Shown: positions 45,243 through 53,862 of the stretch, piece by piece | Layout: each line of letters opens with the position of its first letter | Numbering within the stretch: position 1 is the first letter of the stretch | DNA from: Sulfurovum sp. TSL6 | Lineage (GTDB): Bacteria > Campylobacterota > Campylobacteria > Campylobacterales > Sulfurovaceae | Assembly: GCF_019972115.1 (NCBI RefSeq) | Contig: NZ_BPFJ01000002.1 | Span: 124,001-188,000, forward strand | DNA: 64,000 bases | Reading direction: 5' to 3' | Notes under the pieces: generated by a model | Seen by the model: the letters and a program-made list of their open reading frames with translations, nothing else | Database searches by the model: none | What the model was told of the DNA's origin: nothing | Program-made: the position numbers and the translations under genes

Positions 45243-46910
45243 TTAGTGAGCTACTGCTCCATTAGATCCGATACCCGTTTGACATCTAATGTCCTGAGCA
45301 TCAAATTCATCGATACATCTTTGTGCATCATCAGATTTATCTGTGATCGAGAAGAACCAGATCGCTATAAATGCCACTGGCACTGAGAAGACTGCCGGGA
45401 ATTTGTAAGGTACAATTGCTGTCTCATTACCCAGGATCTGTGTCCAAACAACCGGACCAAGAATAACAAGTACGAGCGCTGAGATCAAACCAATATACCC
45501 ACCAATGACCGCACCTCTTGTTGTAAGCTTCTTCCAGAATATCGACATAAACAGCACTGGGAAGTTAGCAGACGCTGCGATCGTAAATGCCAGCGCCACA
45601 ACAAATGCGATATTTTGCTTTTCAAAGGCAATACCAAAGAAGATAGCAGCAATACCAATGGCAATAGTGGCCATTTTAGAAACTTGCATCTCCTTTTTCT
45701 CATCGACTTTACCTGTTGCAAATGCATTCGCATAAAGGTCATGAGAGATCGCTGACGCACCAGCGAGTGTAAGACCGGAAACAACCGCAAGAATAGTAGC
45801 AAATGCAACAGCTGAGATAAATCCAAGGAAATAATCTCCACCCACTGCATGTGCCAGCCATACCGCTGCCATGTTGTTCATCCCTTTAAGTGTTGCACCA
45901 TCAGCAGCCAGATAAGAACCTGCAGGATCCCCAAGTACGAGTACGATCGCACCGAATCCCATGATGAATGTAAGTACATAGAAATACCCGATCAAACCTG
46001 TTGCAACAAATACAGACTTTCTAGCCTCTTTTGCATCTGCAACCGTAAAGAATCTCATAAGGATATGTGGGAGACCCGCTGTACCGAACATCAAGGCAAT
46101 ACCAAGTGAAATAGCTGAAATAGGATCAGAAACTAGACCACCTGGGCTCATGATCTCTACACCTTTAGCGTGGATCTGCGTTGCTTGTGTAAAGAGTGCA
46201 TCAAAACTAAATCCAAACTTTGCCATAACCATGATTGACATAAATGTAGTCCCCGCAAGTAATAATACCGCTTTAATGATCTGTACCCATGTAGTTGCAA
46301 GCATACCGCCAAATGCAACATATAGAATCATAAGAATACCGACAAGTACAACGGCAAACTCATAATCCAATCCAAATAAGATTTCTATCAATTTACCTGC
46401 ACCCACCATTTGAGCAATAAGATAAAGAATCACAACAGAAATTGAACCCAATGCTGCCAGGATCCTTACCGGTTTTTGCTTTAATCTATAGGCAGTCACA
46501 TCGGCAAATGTATATTTACCCAAGTTTCTAAGTTGCTCAGAGATCATAAAAAGAATAATTGGCCAACCTACCAAGAAACCGATAGAGAAGATAAGACCAT
46601 CATACCCTTTCAGGTAAACCATACCCGTAATACCCAGGAAAGATGCCGCTGACATGTAGTCACCTGCAATGGCTGTACCGTTTTGTGTACCTGTGATCCC
46701 ACCACCTGCTGTATAGAAGTCACTAGCAGACTTTGTTCTTTTTGAAGCCCAGTAAGTAATACCCAGTGTTGCTGCAACAAAAATAAAGAACATCACAATA
46801 GCAGGCACATTCAGCTCTTCAGCTTTTGTACCTTCACCCAAATCAGCTCCCGCTGCAAATGCAACTGTCATGGAAGCCATCATAAATAGAGATAAAATTC
46901 TACCTAACAT
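45243..46910 (-). CDS. actP: Cation/acetate symporter
   Basis: 555 residues with about 13 membrane helices and an N-terminal signal-like segment ([21 protein letters not shown]), typical of ActP in the sodium:solute symporter family. Landmarks: [45 protein letters not shown] and [16 protein letters not shown]. It imports acetate with a cation. It overlaps the DUF485 gene by one base (TAATG), so the two are translationally coupled, as with yjcH-actP in E. coli. Confidence 0.95.
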   Translation of the reverse strand: MLGRILSLFMMASMTVAFAAGADLGEGTKAEELNVPAIVMFFIFVAATLGITYWASKRTKSASDFYTAGGGITGTQNGTAIAGDYMSAASFLGITGMVYLKGYDGLIFSIGFLVGWPIILFMISEQLRNLGKYTFADVTAYRLKQKPVRILAALGSISVVILYLIAQMVGAGKLIEILFGLDYEFAVVLVGILMILYVAFGGMLATTWVQIIKAVLLLAGTTFMSIMVMAKFGFSFDALFTQATQIHAKGVEIMSPGGLVSDPISAISLGIALMFGTAGLPHILMRFFTVADAKEARKSVFVATGLIGYFYVLTFIMGFGAIVLVLGDPAGSYLAADGATLKGMNNMAAVWLAHAVGGDYFLGFISAVAFATILAVVSGLTLAGASAISHDLYANAFATGKVDEKKEMQVSKMATIAIGIAAIFFGIAFEKQNIAFVVALAFTIAASANFPVLFMSIFWKKLTTRGAVIGGYIGLISALVLVILGPVVWTQILGNETAIVPYKFPAVFSVPVAFIAIWFFSITDKSDDAQRCIDEFDAQDIRCQTGIGSNGAVAH

Positions 46911-47230
46911 TAATTCATCTCCTTTTCAATATCATTTTTTAGATCGTTTAAAAGACCATCAAATTCACCGTTGGCTCTTCTTACATAAAGTCCTGTCATT
47001 GCAAATGCAAAAATGATAATAGCTAGACCGACAGGTATACCCCATGTCGCCATACCTTCTGGGCTTATTTTAGTTCCCAATGTTTCTGGGCTGAATGCAA
47101 TAAATAAAATAAATGCATAATAGACCACTAACATGATAATAGTCAATGTCCAGGCAAACTTACTTCTTGTACCTACAAGTTTTTGGTACTTAGGATTGTT
47201 TTTAATCTGTTGCACTTGTTCTTGTGTCAT
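46910..47230 (-). CDS. DUF485 (YjcH-like) small membrane protein
   Basis: 106 residues with two membrane helices (about 28-49 and 64-85) joined by a short loop. [33 protein letters not shown] is the DUF485 signature. Members always sit before ActP-type symporters and are thought to assist or regulate them. Start ATG with AAGGAG seven bases upstream; 61 bases after the porin gene. Confidence 0.93.
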   Translation of the reverse strand: MTQEQVQQIKNNPKYQKLVGTRSKFAWTLTIIMLVVYYAFILFIAFSPETLGTKISPEGMATWGIPVGLAIIIFAFAMTGLYVRRANGEFDGLLNDLKNDIEKEMN

Positions 47231-47291
47231 TTTTTCTCCTTGTTATTATGATATGGTATATTTATTCACATACCATAATGTTTAAACTTTA

Positions 47292-48680
47292 TTAAAAGTT
47301 ATAGTTTATAATCAGTCTATACTCATCCCAGTCTAAACCATTTTTGAAATCTCTTGGATAGTTTGCTCTGGCTCTTAAGTTAAGACCCTCAACCGAAGCG
47401 ACATTGTATTGAATATCCCAACCAGATTCTGATGCTGTCCAAGCTGTACCATAATCGTAGCTGTTGGTTGCACCAATATCAAATTCTGTATAAAATACAG
47501 AAGCTTTAATATCTTCACCAAGTAGCTCATTCAACTTATAGGTTCCAGCTACTTTCCAACTGTCCGTGTCAGAGAAGAATTGATGTCTTGTGACCATACC
47601 TTGTGTAAATGCTGGCATTCCACCCCATGGAGTAATAATACCACTAGTTGGACTGGTTGGTGTAATATCACTTGTATCTGTTTGAGAATACGCTGCATAT
47701 GCACTGAATGCACCTAGACTTGCACCTAGTTTCACACCCCAGTAGTTACTGTCAACTTTACCTGCAAGTGCATCTCCTACATCACTTTGACCAATGTATT
47801 GTGCTGAAGCGTTCATTTTTACATTTTCATTCAAAAGACATTTCCATCCATAATCAGCCTGAAGGTACACAGCATTGAGGATATCATGTGCATAGTAGTC
47901 CCATGCCGTTAAAGTAACGCCATCAAACCCTTTATAGGTAGCTGCTACTGCAGTGACACCATCAGTTTTATTATCTATACTGCCATCGCCATTAAAATCA
48001 TTATCACCTAATGCTACCCTACCCATATTTACAAAATCACCACTTTGTGCCAAGGTTGTACCTGCACCGTAACCACTTGCAAAACCTAATCCGTAAGCAT
48101 CATCATAAATATTACTGAATGTACCAGTCGTCTCTCTGGTAATATGTGCTAAGGTTAAAGTAGTATCTTCAAGATCAGTGTTTGTCACTACTGCTGCTTC
48201 AAAAAGGTTTGGAATCATTCTTGCATCATCAGCTCCTGCCAATGGTGTATCAAGTCTTTGACGACCCACTTTGATGTTTGTATTGTTAAATTTATAGTTA
48301 AGGTATGCTTGTCCTATAAATGCATAATTATCTCCGTCACGACCCATCAATGCAGGATCATAACTGGCAGTGTCACCACTGTCACTATCTACCTCATGAA
48401 TATTAAATCCATAAACACCATAAGCTGCCACAGCTGCTGTCAATCCATTAAAATCTGGTGACCTATATCCTATATAACCACCTGTTGCAAGTGAATTACG
48501 GTTATTATTAACTAGACCGGAATACGTTCTGTCAATATAGAATGTTCTGAATTGACCAAACAACTCACCGTAATCTACTTCAGCCGCTTCCGTTGCTACA
48601 ACCGGTTCAAATGGTGCAATATCTCCTCCTGCCATCAGCAGTGTTGATGCTGCGACAGAGATTGCTAAATATGTTCTCAT
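47292..48680 (-). CDS. Outer-membrane porin (OprD/Opr-like)
   Basis: 462 residues. Signal peptide MRTYLAISVAASTLLMAGG, then FGQFRTFYIDRTYSG and many amphipathic strands, with KVGRQRLDTPLAGADDARMIPNLFEAAVV and a C-terminal strand ending INYNF, the terminal Phe expected for BAM-inserted barrels. The family is that of epsilonproteobacterial Opr porins. Placed upstream of the acetate symporter genes, it may admit small organic acids, but selectivity is unknown. The gap upstream holds three 11-bp direct repeats. Confidence 0.88.
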   Translation of the reverse strand: MRTYLAISVAASTLLMAGGDIAPFEPVVATEAAEVDYGELFGQFRTFYIDRTYSGLVNNNRNSLATGGYIGYRSPDFNGLTAAVAAYGVYGFNIHEVDSDSGDTASYDPALMGRDGDNYAFIGQAYLNYKFNNTNIKVGRQRLDTPLAGADDARMIPNLFEAAVVTNTDLEDTTLTLAHITRETTGTFSNIYDDAYGLGFASGYGAGTTLAQSGDFVNMGRVALGDNDFNGDGSIDNKTDGVTAVAATYKGFDGVTLTAWDYYAHDILNAVYLQADYGWKCLLNENVKMNASAQYIGQSDVGDALAGKVDSNYWGVKLGASLGAFSAYAAYSQTDTSDITPTSPTSGIITPWGGMPAFTQGMVTRHQFFSDTDSWKVAGTYKLNELLGEDIKASVFYTEFDIGATNSYDYGTAWTASESGWDIQYNVASVEGLNLRARANYPRDFKNGLDWDEYRLIINYNF

Positions 48681-48694
48681 TGTATCTCCTAATT

Positions 48695-48780
48695 TTTATA
48701 CGTTTGAAGTATGTAGGCTTAACGTAGCATTAACATAGCATTAACAAAAGAAAGGAAAATGTGTATAAAAAAAAATTATA
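48695..48780 (-). promoter_or_regulatory. Porin promoter region with two possible -10 boxes
   Basis: On the minus strand a strong TATAAT lies at 48780-48775 and a TATAAA at 48700-48695, closer to the ATG. If the distal box is used, the direct repeats lie in the 5' leader; if the proximal one, they cover the -35 region. The Shine-Dalgarno AGGAG is at 48690-48686; with the proximal box transcription would start within it, which favours the distal box. Confidence 0.5.
48713..48745 (-). promoter_or_regulatory. Three tandem 11-bp direct repeats, likely response-regulator site
   Basis: Reading toward the porin: GTTAATGCTAT, GTTAATGCTAC, GTTAAGCCTAC, exactly contiguous. Period 11 in the same orientation is the pattern bound by OmpR/PhoB-family regulators. 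The gene for such a regulator lies immediately upstream on the same strand. Confidence 0.7.
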
Positions 48781-48827
48781 TGTGTGTATATTGGTTACAA
48801 TAAGGAGAGATAAATGTATCAAAAAAG

Positions 48828-49490
48828 TTACATTTGTTTAGAAAGTGTATATCCCACACCCTTCAGTGTTGTGATGAGATCTTCTTTTAGCACTTGACGG
48901 AGCCTGTGTATCTCTGCTCTGATGATCGCATTATCTACAGGACTGTCATCCCAAGCATAGTGTCTGAGCATTTCAAAGTCAACCACCTTATTTATATTTT
49001 TTGCGAACAGATCCATGATCTGTAATTGTTTTTGTGTAAGTAACTGCTCTTCCCCATCAAACAACAAAGATTGATTTTCTGCATCATAGCTGTACATCTT
49101 TGATATCTTTATAAAGCTTTTTGCCCTTATATCTGCCATTTTTAACAATCTTTCAATGTGCAAACTTAACTCTTTGAGATGAAAAGGCTTTTTCAAATAG
49201 TCATAACAACCTAATGCATAGGCCTGGCTTATCTGCTCTATCTCTGTAATAGCAGAGATAAAGATCGTAGGAACATAGATCTTTTCTTTTTGCAGTGTGT
49301 CAAGTAAAGAGAGTCCATCCATACTTGGAGTGTTGATATCGAAGATAAAAAGATCATAGCTGTTCGAAGATATATTCTCATAGGCTTCCTGTCCATCTTC
49401 AAATGCTGTCACTTCAAACCCGGTGTCAGACAAATATTCTTTTATAGCGCCCTGGAGCATTAATTCATCTTCAAGTAATAATACTTTCAT
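48828..49490 (-). CDS. OmpR/PhoB-family response regulator
   Basis: 220 residues. Receiver domain with acidic pair E7-D8, phospho-acceptor D51 (FDINTPSMDG), Thr/Ser region FISAIT and the KKPF lysine; then a winged-helix output domain ending DNAIIRAEIHRLRQVLKEDLITTLKGVGYTL. It overlaps the upstream kinase gene by 20 bases, so they form one pair. It should bind direct repeats such as those upstream of the porin. Confidence 0.95.
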   Translation of the reverse strand: MKVLLLEDELMLQGAIKEYLSDTGFEVTAFEDGQEAYENISSNSYDLFIFDINTPSMDGLSLLDTLQKEKIYVPTIFISAITEIEQISQAYALGCYDYLKKPFHLKELSLHIERLLKMADIRAKSFIKISKMYSYDAENQSLLFDGEEQLLTQKQLQIMDLFAKNINKVVDFEMLRHYAWDDSPVDNAIIRAEIHRLRQVLKEDLITTLKGVGYTLSKQM

Positions 49491-51120
49491 CCTGCTCCTC
49501 CTTTTTAAATCTATAACTGAATACTGTCATTTTATCATCAGATTGTACTTCTATTTTAACATGTTCTTTTTGACATATCGTGTGGACTATTTCCAGTCCC
49601 AATCCAAATCCACCCCGAACATCGTTCTCACGTTCGAATGACTTAAAGATCCGTTCCGTATCATCTATTTTAGGAGAATGCCCTACAAACTCTAACACAA
49701 TCTCTTCTTTTTCTTCTTTCAGTACAACCTTTACATCGGTGCCTCGGTCGGCATATTTGATAGCGTTCGATAGATTGTTATCTACAATTCTTTGTAGTTC
49801 TTCCGGACTAAAAAAGATCCAAATATCATTTTGGATCTCAGAAATAATTTGATGTTTATTCCCCAACGCTATTTCAGAGAAAAAGTCCACTCGTTCCTCA
49901 AGAAAAGCAGACATGTTCAAATGTTTTTTTCTATAGGTCACACGGTTTTTTTTCACCATATAACTCAAGTCATCATAGATATTAGAGATGATCTTACTTG
50001 CCGCTTCTATTTTAGTAAGATATTTGTTTTCCCCTTCTTTCATTTTAAACAGATCAATATGGGTCATGATCACTGCCAAAGGCGTATTGATCTCATGAAT
50101 AGAGTGTTTGATAAAACTGTCTTGTGCCTTCACTAATGAAGCATTGAAATCTTTCTCCTGCTCCAGTAAGATATTTTTTTCACTCAGATCTTTTGTTTTT
50201 TGTTCAACTTTTGATTCGAGTGTAAGGTTCAACTCTTTGAGTTTCTGGTTTCTTTGTTGAATAACACGGATCATTCTATTAATATAATGTACCATTTTTT
50301 TAAACTCAGAGAGTCGTATATTTTCTTCATCTATCCTTTCATAGGTTGATGCAGCTTTTTCGAAATAACGGTTAAATAATGATATCTCTTTGTTAAGTAT
50401 ATGATTTGTAAGGATAATGCCTATCATCCCTACTATAAATAGAATCACCAATAGCAACGCCATTTTGAGGGAATATTGGTCAAGTCTGTTTTTGAGTATT
50501 TCCCTTTGCATTTGAATATGTTTTTCTACTTCATCAAGATAAACACCCGTTCCTACCATCCAACCCCAGGGTTCAAATGATTTCGCATAAGAGATTTTCG
50601 GACTTAATAGACCTGTCGTAGGCTTTAACCATTGATACTCAACAAACCCACCCTCTTTAGTCCGTGAAATATCTATAAGATCTTTGATCACCAGCACACC
50701 ATTGGTATCTTGAGTGTCATAAAGATTTTTACCTATATTCTGTCTTTGGATGGGATCAGAAAGAACAATGCCGTTAAAATCATAGACAAAAATGTACCCT
50801 GTACCATCTTGACGTCCGTAAAGTTCTTCTATGGCATGAAGTATTTGTTTTTTGACTGTTTCTTCATCTTGTACTTTATCTTTAGAGGCATAGGCATCCT
50901 TGATAAAATTGAGCACCCGTGTGGTATCAAAAACAATCGTATCTTTTTGTTTTTGAATAAATTCAGAGTGCATACTTTCAGCTTCAATTTCAAAATTTCG
51001 ATACTCTTTATAGGCAACAATCGCTGCAAACACTATGATGACCATAAGCATCATAAGCATACCAACTACATGAATACTTGCAATCGTTTTATTTTTTAAA
51101 AAATTGATACTACTCTCCAT
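49471..51120 (-). CDS. Cache-domain sensor histidine kinase
   Basis: 549 residues. Membrane helix near 15-35, then a periplasmic single-Cache (sCache_2) domain: YIFVYDFNGIVLSDP, GGFVEYQWLKP, AKSFEPWGWMVGTGVYLDEVEKHI. A second helix (about 217-237), a coiled linker, the dimerisation helix with phospho-acceptor H342 in HEINTPL, and an ATPase domain with N-box NNLSNAIKYAD and GGFGLGLEIV. sCache domains commonly bind small carboxylates. Its place upstream of acetate genes suggests acetate or a related acid as ligand, but this is inferred. Confidence 0.93.
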   Translation of the reverse strand: MESSINFLKNKTIASIHVVGMLMMLMVIIVFAAIVAYKEYRNFEIEAESMHSEFIQKQKDTIVFDTTRVLNFIKDAYASKDKVQDEETVKKQILHAIEELYGRQDGTGYIFVYDFNGIVLSDPIQRQNIGKNLYDTQDTNGVLVIKDLIDISRTKEGGFVEYQWLKPTTGLLSPKISYAKSFEPWGWMVGTGVYLDEVEKHIQMQREILKNRLDQYSLKMALLLVILFIVGMIGIILTNHILNKEISLFNRYFEKAASTYERIDEENIRLSEFKKMVHYINRMIRVIQQRNQKLKELNLTLESKVEQKTKDLSEKNILLEQEKDFNASLVKAQDSFIKHSIHEINTPLAVIMTHIDLFKMKEGENKYLTKIEAASKIISNIYDDLSYMVKKNRVTYRKKHLNMSAFLEERVDFFSEIALGNKHQIISEIQNDIWIFFSPEELQRIVDNNLSNAIKYADRGTDVKVVLKEEKEEIVLEFVGHSPKIDDTERIFKSFERENDVRGGFGLGLEIVHTICQKEHVKIEVQSDDKMTVFSYRFKKEEQDESIIT

Positions 51121-51173
51121 CTGCAGTGGAAGTATGAGTCAATCTCCCCAACTTCACTGCCATCTGCTTTAAA

Positions 51174-51234
51174 ATCATAACAAGAATCGAAACGTATTTT
51201 TTACATATGATGCTGTCTATTAAACTTTATTATA
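51174..51234 (-). promoter_or_regulatory. Candidate promoters of the sensor kinase operon
   Basis: Two -10-like boxes on the minus strand: TATAAT at 51234-51229 and TATGAT at 51179-51174. The 196-base gap is shared with the divergent ppa gene. Which is used cannot be told. Confidence 0.35.
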
Positions 51235-51280
51235 TGTAAGATAATACCATGATTTGATAAACTATTTATGATATTTATGA

Positions 51281-51286
51281 TAGAAT
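51281..51286 (+). promoter_or_regulatory. -10 box of ppa
   Basis: TAGAAT about 30 bases ahead of the ppa ATG, followed by a GGAGA Shine-Dalgarno. Confidence 0.45.
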
Positions 51287-51316
51287 CTCCAAAATTTAAC
51301 CTATGGAGATGTTCAA

Positions 51317-51835
51317 ATGGATATTACTAAAATCGGATCTGGCGAAAACCCAGATGCTGTAAAAGCAATTATCGAAGTACCACTTAACTCAGCTATCAAA
51401 TACGAAATAGATAAAGATTCGGGTGCTGTTGAAGTAGATAGAGTACTTTACTCTGCTATGCACTACCCTGCAAACTATGGTTTTGTTGCTAATACATTGT
51501 CAGATGATGGTGATCCGGCTGATATCCTTGTACTGTGTGATTATCCGCTGCAAGCTGGTTCGTACATCAAATGTAGACTTGTAGGTGTACTCATGACAGA
51601 AGATGAAAGTGGTGGAGATGAAAAACTTATCGCTGTTCCTACAGAAAAAATAGACCCAACCTATAAAAATATTCAAGACTTAGGTGATGTGCCAGAGCAT
51701 ACACTGAACCGTATCAAAAACTTCTTTGAAACATACAAAATGCTTGAGCCTAACAAATGGGTAAAAGTATCTGGTTTTCAAGACAAGGCAGCTGCAACAG
51801 CTATCTTGGACAAAGCCATTAAAAACTACAAATAA
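51317..51835 (+). CDS. ppa: Inorganic pyrophosphatase, family I
   Basis: 172 residues. Family I active-site blocks: IEVPLNSAIKYEIDKDSGAVEVDR, MHYPANYGFVANTLSDDGDPADILVL (with the DxDPxD metal site) and EHTLNRIKNFFETYK. It hydrolyses pyrophosphate to drive biosynthesis, including the acetyl-CoA synthetase step. Single gene with its own promoter and a hairpin after it. Confidence 0.97.
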   Translation: MDITKIGSGENPDAVKAIIEVPLNSAIKYEIDKDSGAVEVDRVLYSAMHYPANYGFVANTLSDDGDPADILVLCDYPLQAGSYIKCRLVGVLMTEDESGGDEKLIAVPTEKIDPTYKNIQDLGDVPEHTLNRIKNFFETYKMLEPNKWVKVSGFQDKAAATAILDKAIKNYK

Positions 51836-51837
51836 TG

Positions 51838-51876
51838 TAGTGTGTCATTCTCGGGACTTCTCCCGGGAATTCACTA
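51838..51876. repeat. Hairpin after ppa (REP-like)
   Basis: ATTCTCGGGA - CTTC - TCCCGGGAAT, one G-T wobble, flanked by an outer pair TAGTG/CACTA. It starts at the ppa stop. The CATTCTCGGGACTT wording resembles common bacterial intergenic palindromes. No T-run follows. Confidence 0.55.
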
Positions 51877-51889
51877 TTATCCCATCAAT

Positions 51890-52660
51890 CTAAAATCCAA
51901 TTTCTCTTTTTCTATTATCCAAATATCTATTTACCCCTTCAACAATCCCCTCGGCGATCTCTTCTTGATAGTCTGATGTAAAAAGCCTTTCACGTTCTTT
52001 AGGATTTGTCATGTATCCGACTTCTACAAGTATAGAAGGTCTGCTGGCTCCAACAAGTACATAAAATGGCGCGGGTCTTACTCCACCGTTTTTTACATCA
52101 TCATAGTCGCTGTTTAAATGCTTCATAATATGATTTTGAACATCTATGGCCAGCTTATGAGACTGTATGATCTTAGGTCCGTTCAATACAGCATCAATAA
52201 TAACCTCTTGACTTAACCTATCCGTACCTTTTAAGACGGATGCATTTTCTCTCGCAGCGATTCGTTGTGACTTTTCATCTCTGGTTTTTTGTAAAAAGTA
52301 AGTCTCAATACCTTCAACTTCATCATAACGACTTTTATCGCTAATGGCATTGGCATGTATCGAGATAAAAACCTTCGCATCTTTCCTGTCTGCAATTTTC
52401 GTACGTTGCCCAAGTGTTAAAAATCTATCTCTGTTTCGTGTAAGATAGACTCTGTAACCTTCACTTTTAAATTCTCTTTTAAGTTTTTTTGTAATTTGAA
52501 GAACTAGATCTTTCTCTTTCTTATTATCACAAGATGCCCCACAATCATGTCCACCGTGTCCTGCATCTATGACAACAAGACTGTCTGACCTGTCAACATT
52601 GGGACCACCACAGCCTAACAATAAAAGTAGTGTACTCAATCCAACTATAAGTTTTGTCAT
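51890..52660 (-). CDS. Lipoprotein N-acetylmuramoyl-L-alanine amidase
   Basis: 256 residues. A lipoprotein signal (MTKLIVGLSTLLLLLGC) is followed almost at once by an Amidase_3 domain: VVIDAGHGGHD with zinc His, FISIHANA with the second, and SILVEVGYMTN with the catalytic Glu. It cleaves the amide bond between MurNAc and stem peptide. No AMIN domain is present. The protein is closely similar over the catalytic domain to the next gene, so the pair arose by duplication. It has an extra Cys pair (GHDCGASC) beside the zinc site. Confidence 0.92.
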   Translation of the reverse strand: MTKLIVGLSTLLLLLGCGGPNVDRSDSLVVIDAGHGGHDCGASCDNKKEKDLVLQITKKLKREFKSEGYRVYLTRNRDRFLTLGQRTKIADRKDAKVFISIHANAISDKSRYDEVEGIETYFLQKTRDEKSQRIAARENASVLKGTDRLSQEVIIDAVLNGPKIIQSHKLAIDVQNHIMKHLNSDYDDVKNGGVRPAPFYVLVGASRPSILVEVGYMTNPKERERLFTSDYQEEIAEGIVEGVNRYLDNRKREIGF

Positions 52661-52692
52661 TTGTTATCCTCTTTTAAAAAGCATATCATTCA

Positions 52693-53862
52693 TCACAAGT
52701 CAATTTCTTTTTTTCTATTATGTAAATAGATATCTACTCCCTCAGCGATACCTTTTGCGATCAGTTCCTGATAACGTGGAGTAAAAAGTCTTTTACGCTC
52801 TGTAGGGTGTGAAATATACCCAACTTCTACCAGTATGGAAGGTCTACTGGCTCCCACAAGTACCCAGAAGGGTGCATGTCTCACTCCACCATCCCTCACA
52901 CCTTTATATCTTGTATGCAAATTGGTCATGATCCTTCGCTGTACGTCAATTGCCAGCTTATTGGATTCAACAATTTTTGGTCCGGAAAGTACCGAATCAA
53001 TGACCACATTACGACTTAGTTTGTTCATACCTTTCAGTACGGCTTTATTCTCCCGTTGTGCAATACGCTGAGATTTTGCATCTCTTGTTTTTTGTAAGAA
53101 AAACGTTTCAACTCCCTGTATCTTATTGCGTTTTCTTTTAGGTACTGAGTTCGCATGGATAGAAATGAACACGGCCGCATGATTCTTGTCTGCAATTTTT
53201 GTACGCTGTGGAAGTTTTAAAAAGCGATCCTTCTTGCGTGTCATATGTACAGAGTAACCCTCTTTTTTCAATTGTCTCTCGAGTCTTCTTGATATTTGAA
53301 GCACAAGATCTTTTTCTCTTTTTCCTCCCCCTATCGCACCTGTATCATGTCCACCATGTCCTGCATCTATCACAATAAGTTTATCTCTATTCGATCGAAT
53401 CAATGTAGACTTTTTTGTCACTTTCTTAAACTTACCATTCGGTTTTTTATAGCGTTTGGCAGGTAATACACTGCTATCTTTAGGTAATGATATATGATAA
53501 CTGTTATTTGAAAAAAATGGTTGATAAGCTATAGGTTTTGAAGATCGATAACCTGTGATCACCACACGTACGGTATTGGTCTTATTTTGAGCCAAGCGGA
53601 CATGCGGTCCCAGTCCCAGGGGCACACGACTATGAGCAAGACGTGTATTTTTAAAGTCGTAAATTTCTCTATGAGGATTGCCAAGTGTAAAGTGTTTGAC
53701 ACTCTTTTTATTAAAAGGTTTAGAAAAAAAGAGACGCAGTTCATCTTTTTTGACAATAGCCTTCTGTAACTTGATCACGCTGGGGAACAGTAGTGTATTC
53801 AATAACAGCAGTAAAAGAAAAACCCTACTTATCTTAGGCATAATTTTACTTATCTTCTCCAT
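52693..53862 (-). CDS. amiA: AMIN-domain N-acetylmuramoyl-L-alanine amidase
   Basis: 389 residues. N-terminal signal/anchor, then an AMIN-like beta domain (about 35-125, LRLFFSKPFNKKSVKHFTLGNPHREIYDF), a Lys-rich linker and an Amidase_3 domain with IDAGHGGHDTGA, FISIHANSV and ILVEVGYISH. AMIN domains take the enzyme to the division site. It corresponds to H. pylori amiA next to HP0773 and tyrS (recalled). It overlaps fabX by 17 bases. No autoinhibitory helix is obvious by eye. Confidence 0.93.
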   Translation of the reverse strand: MEKISKIMPKISRVFLLLLLLNTLLFPSVIKLQKAIVKKDELRLFFSKPFNKKSVKHFTLGNPHREIYDFKNTRLAHSRVPLGLGPHVRLAQNKTNTVRVVITGYRSSKPIAYQPFFSNNSYHISLPKDSSVLPAKRYKKPNGKFKKVTKKSTLIRSNRDKLIVIDAGHGGHDTGAIGGGKREKDLVLQISRRLERQLKKEGYSVHMTRKKDRFLKLPQRTKIADKNHAAVFISIHANSVPKRKRNKIQGVETFFLQKTRDAKSQRIAQRENKAVLKGMNKLSRNVVIDSVLSGPKIVESNKLAIDVQRRIMTNLHTRYKGVRDGGVRHAPFWVLVGASRPSILVEVGYISHPTERKRLFTPRYQELIAKGIAEGVDIYLHNRKKEIDL

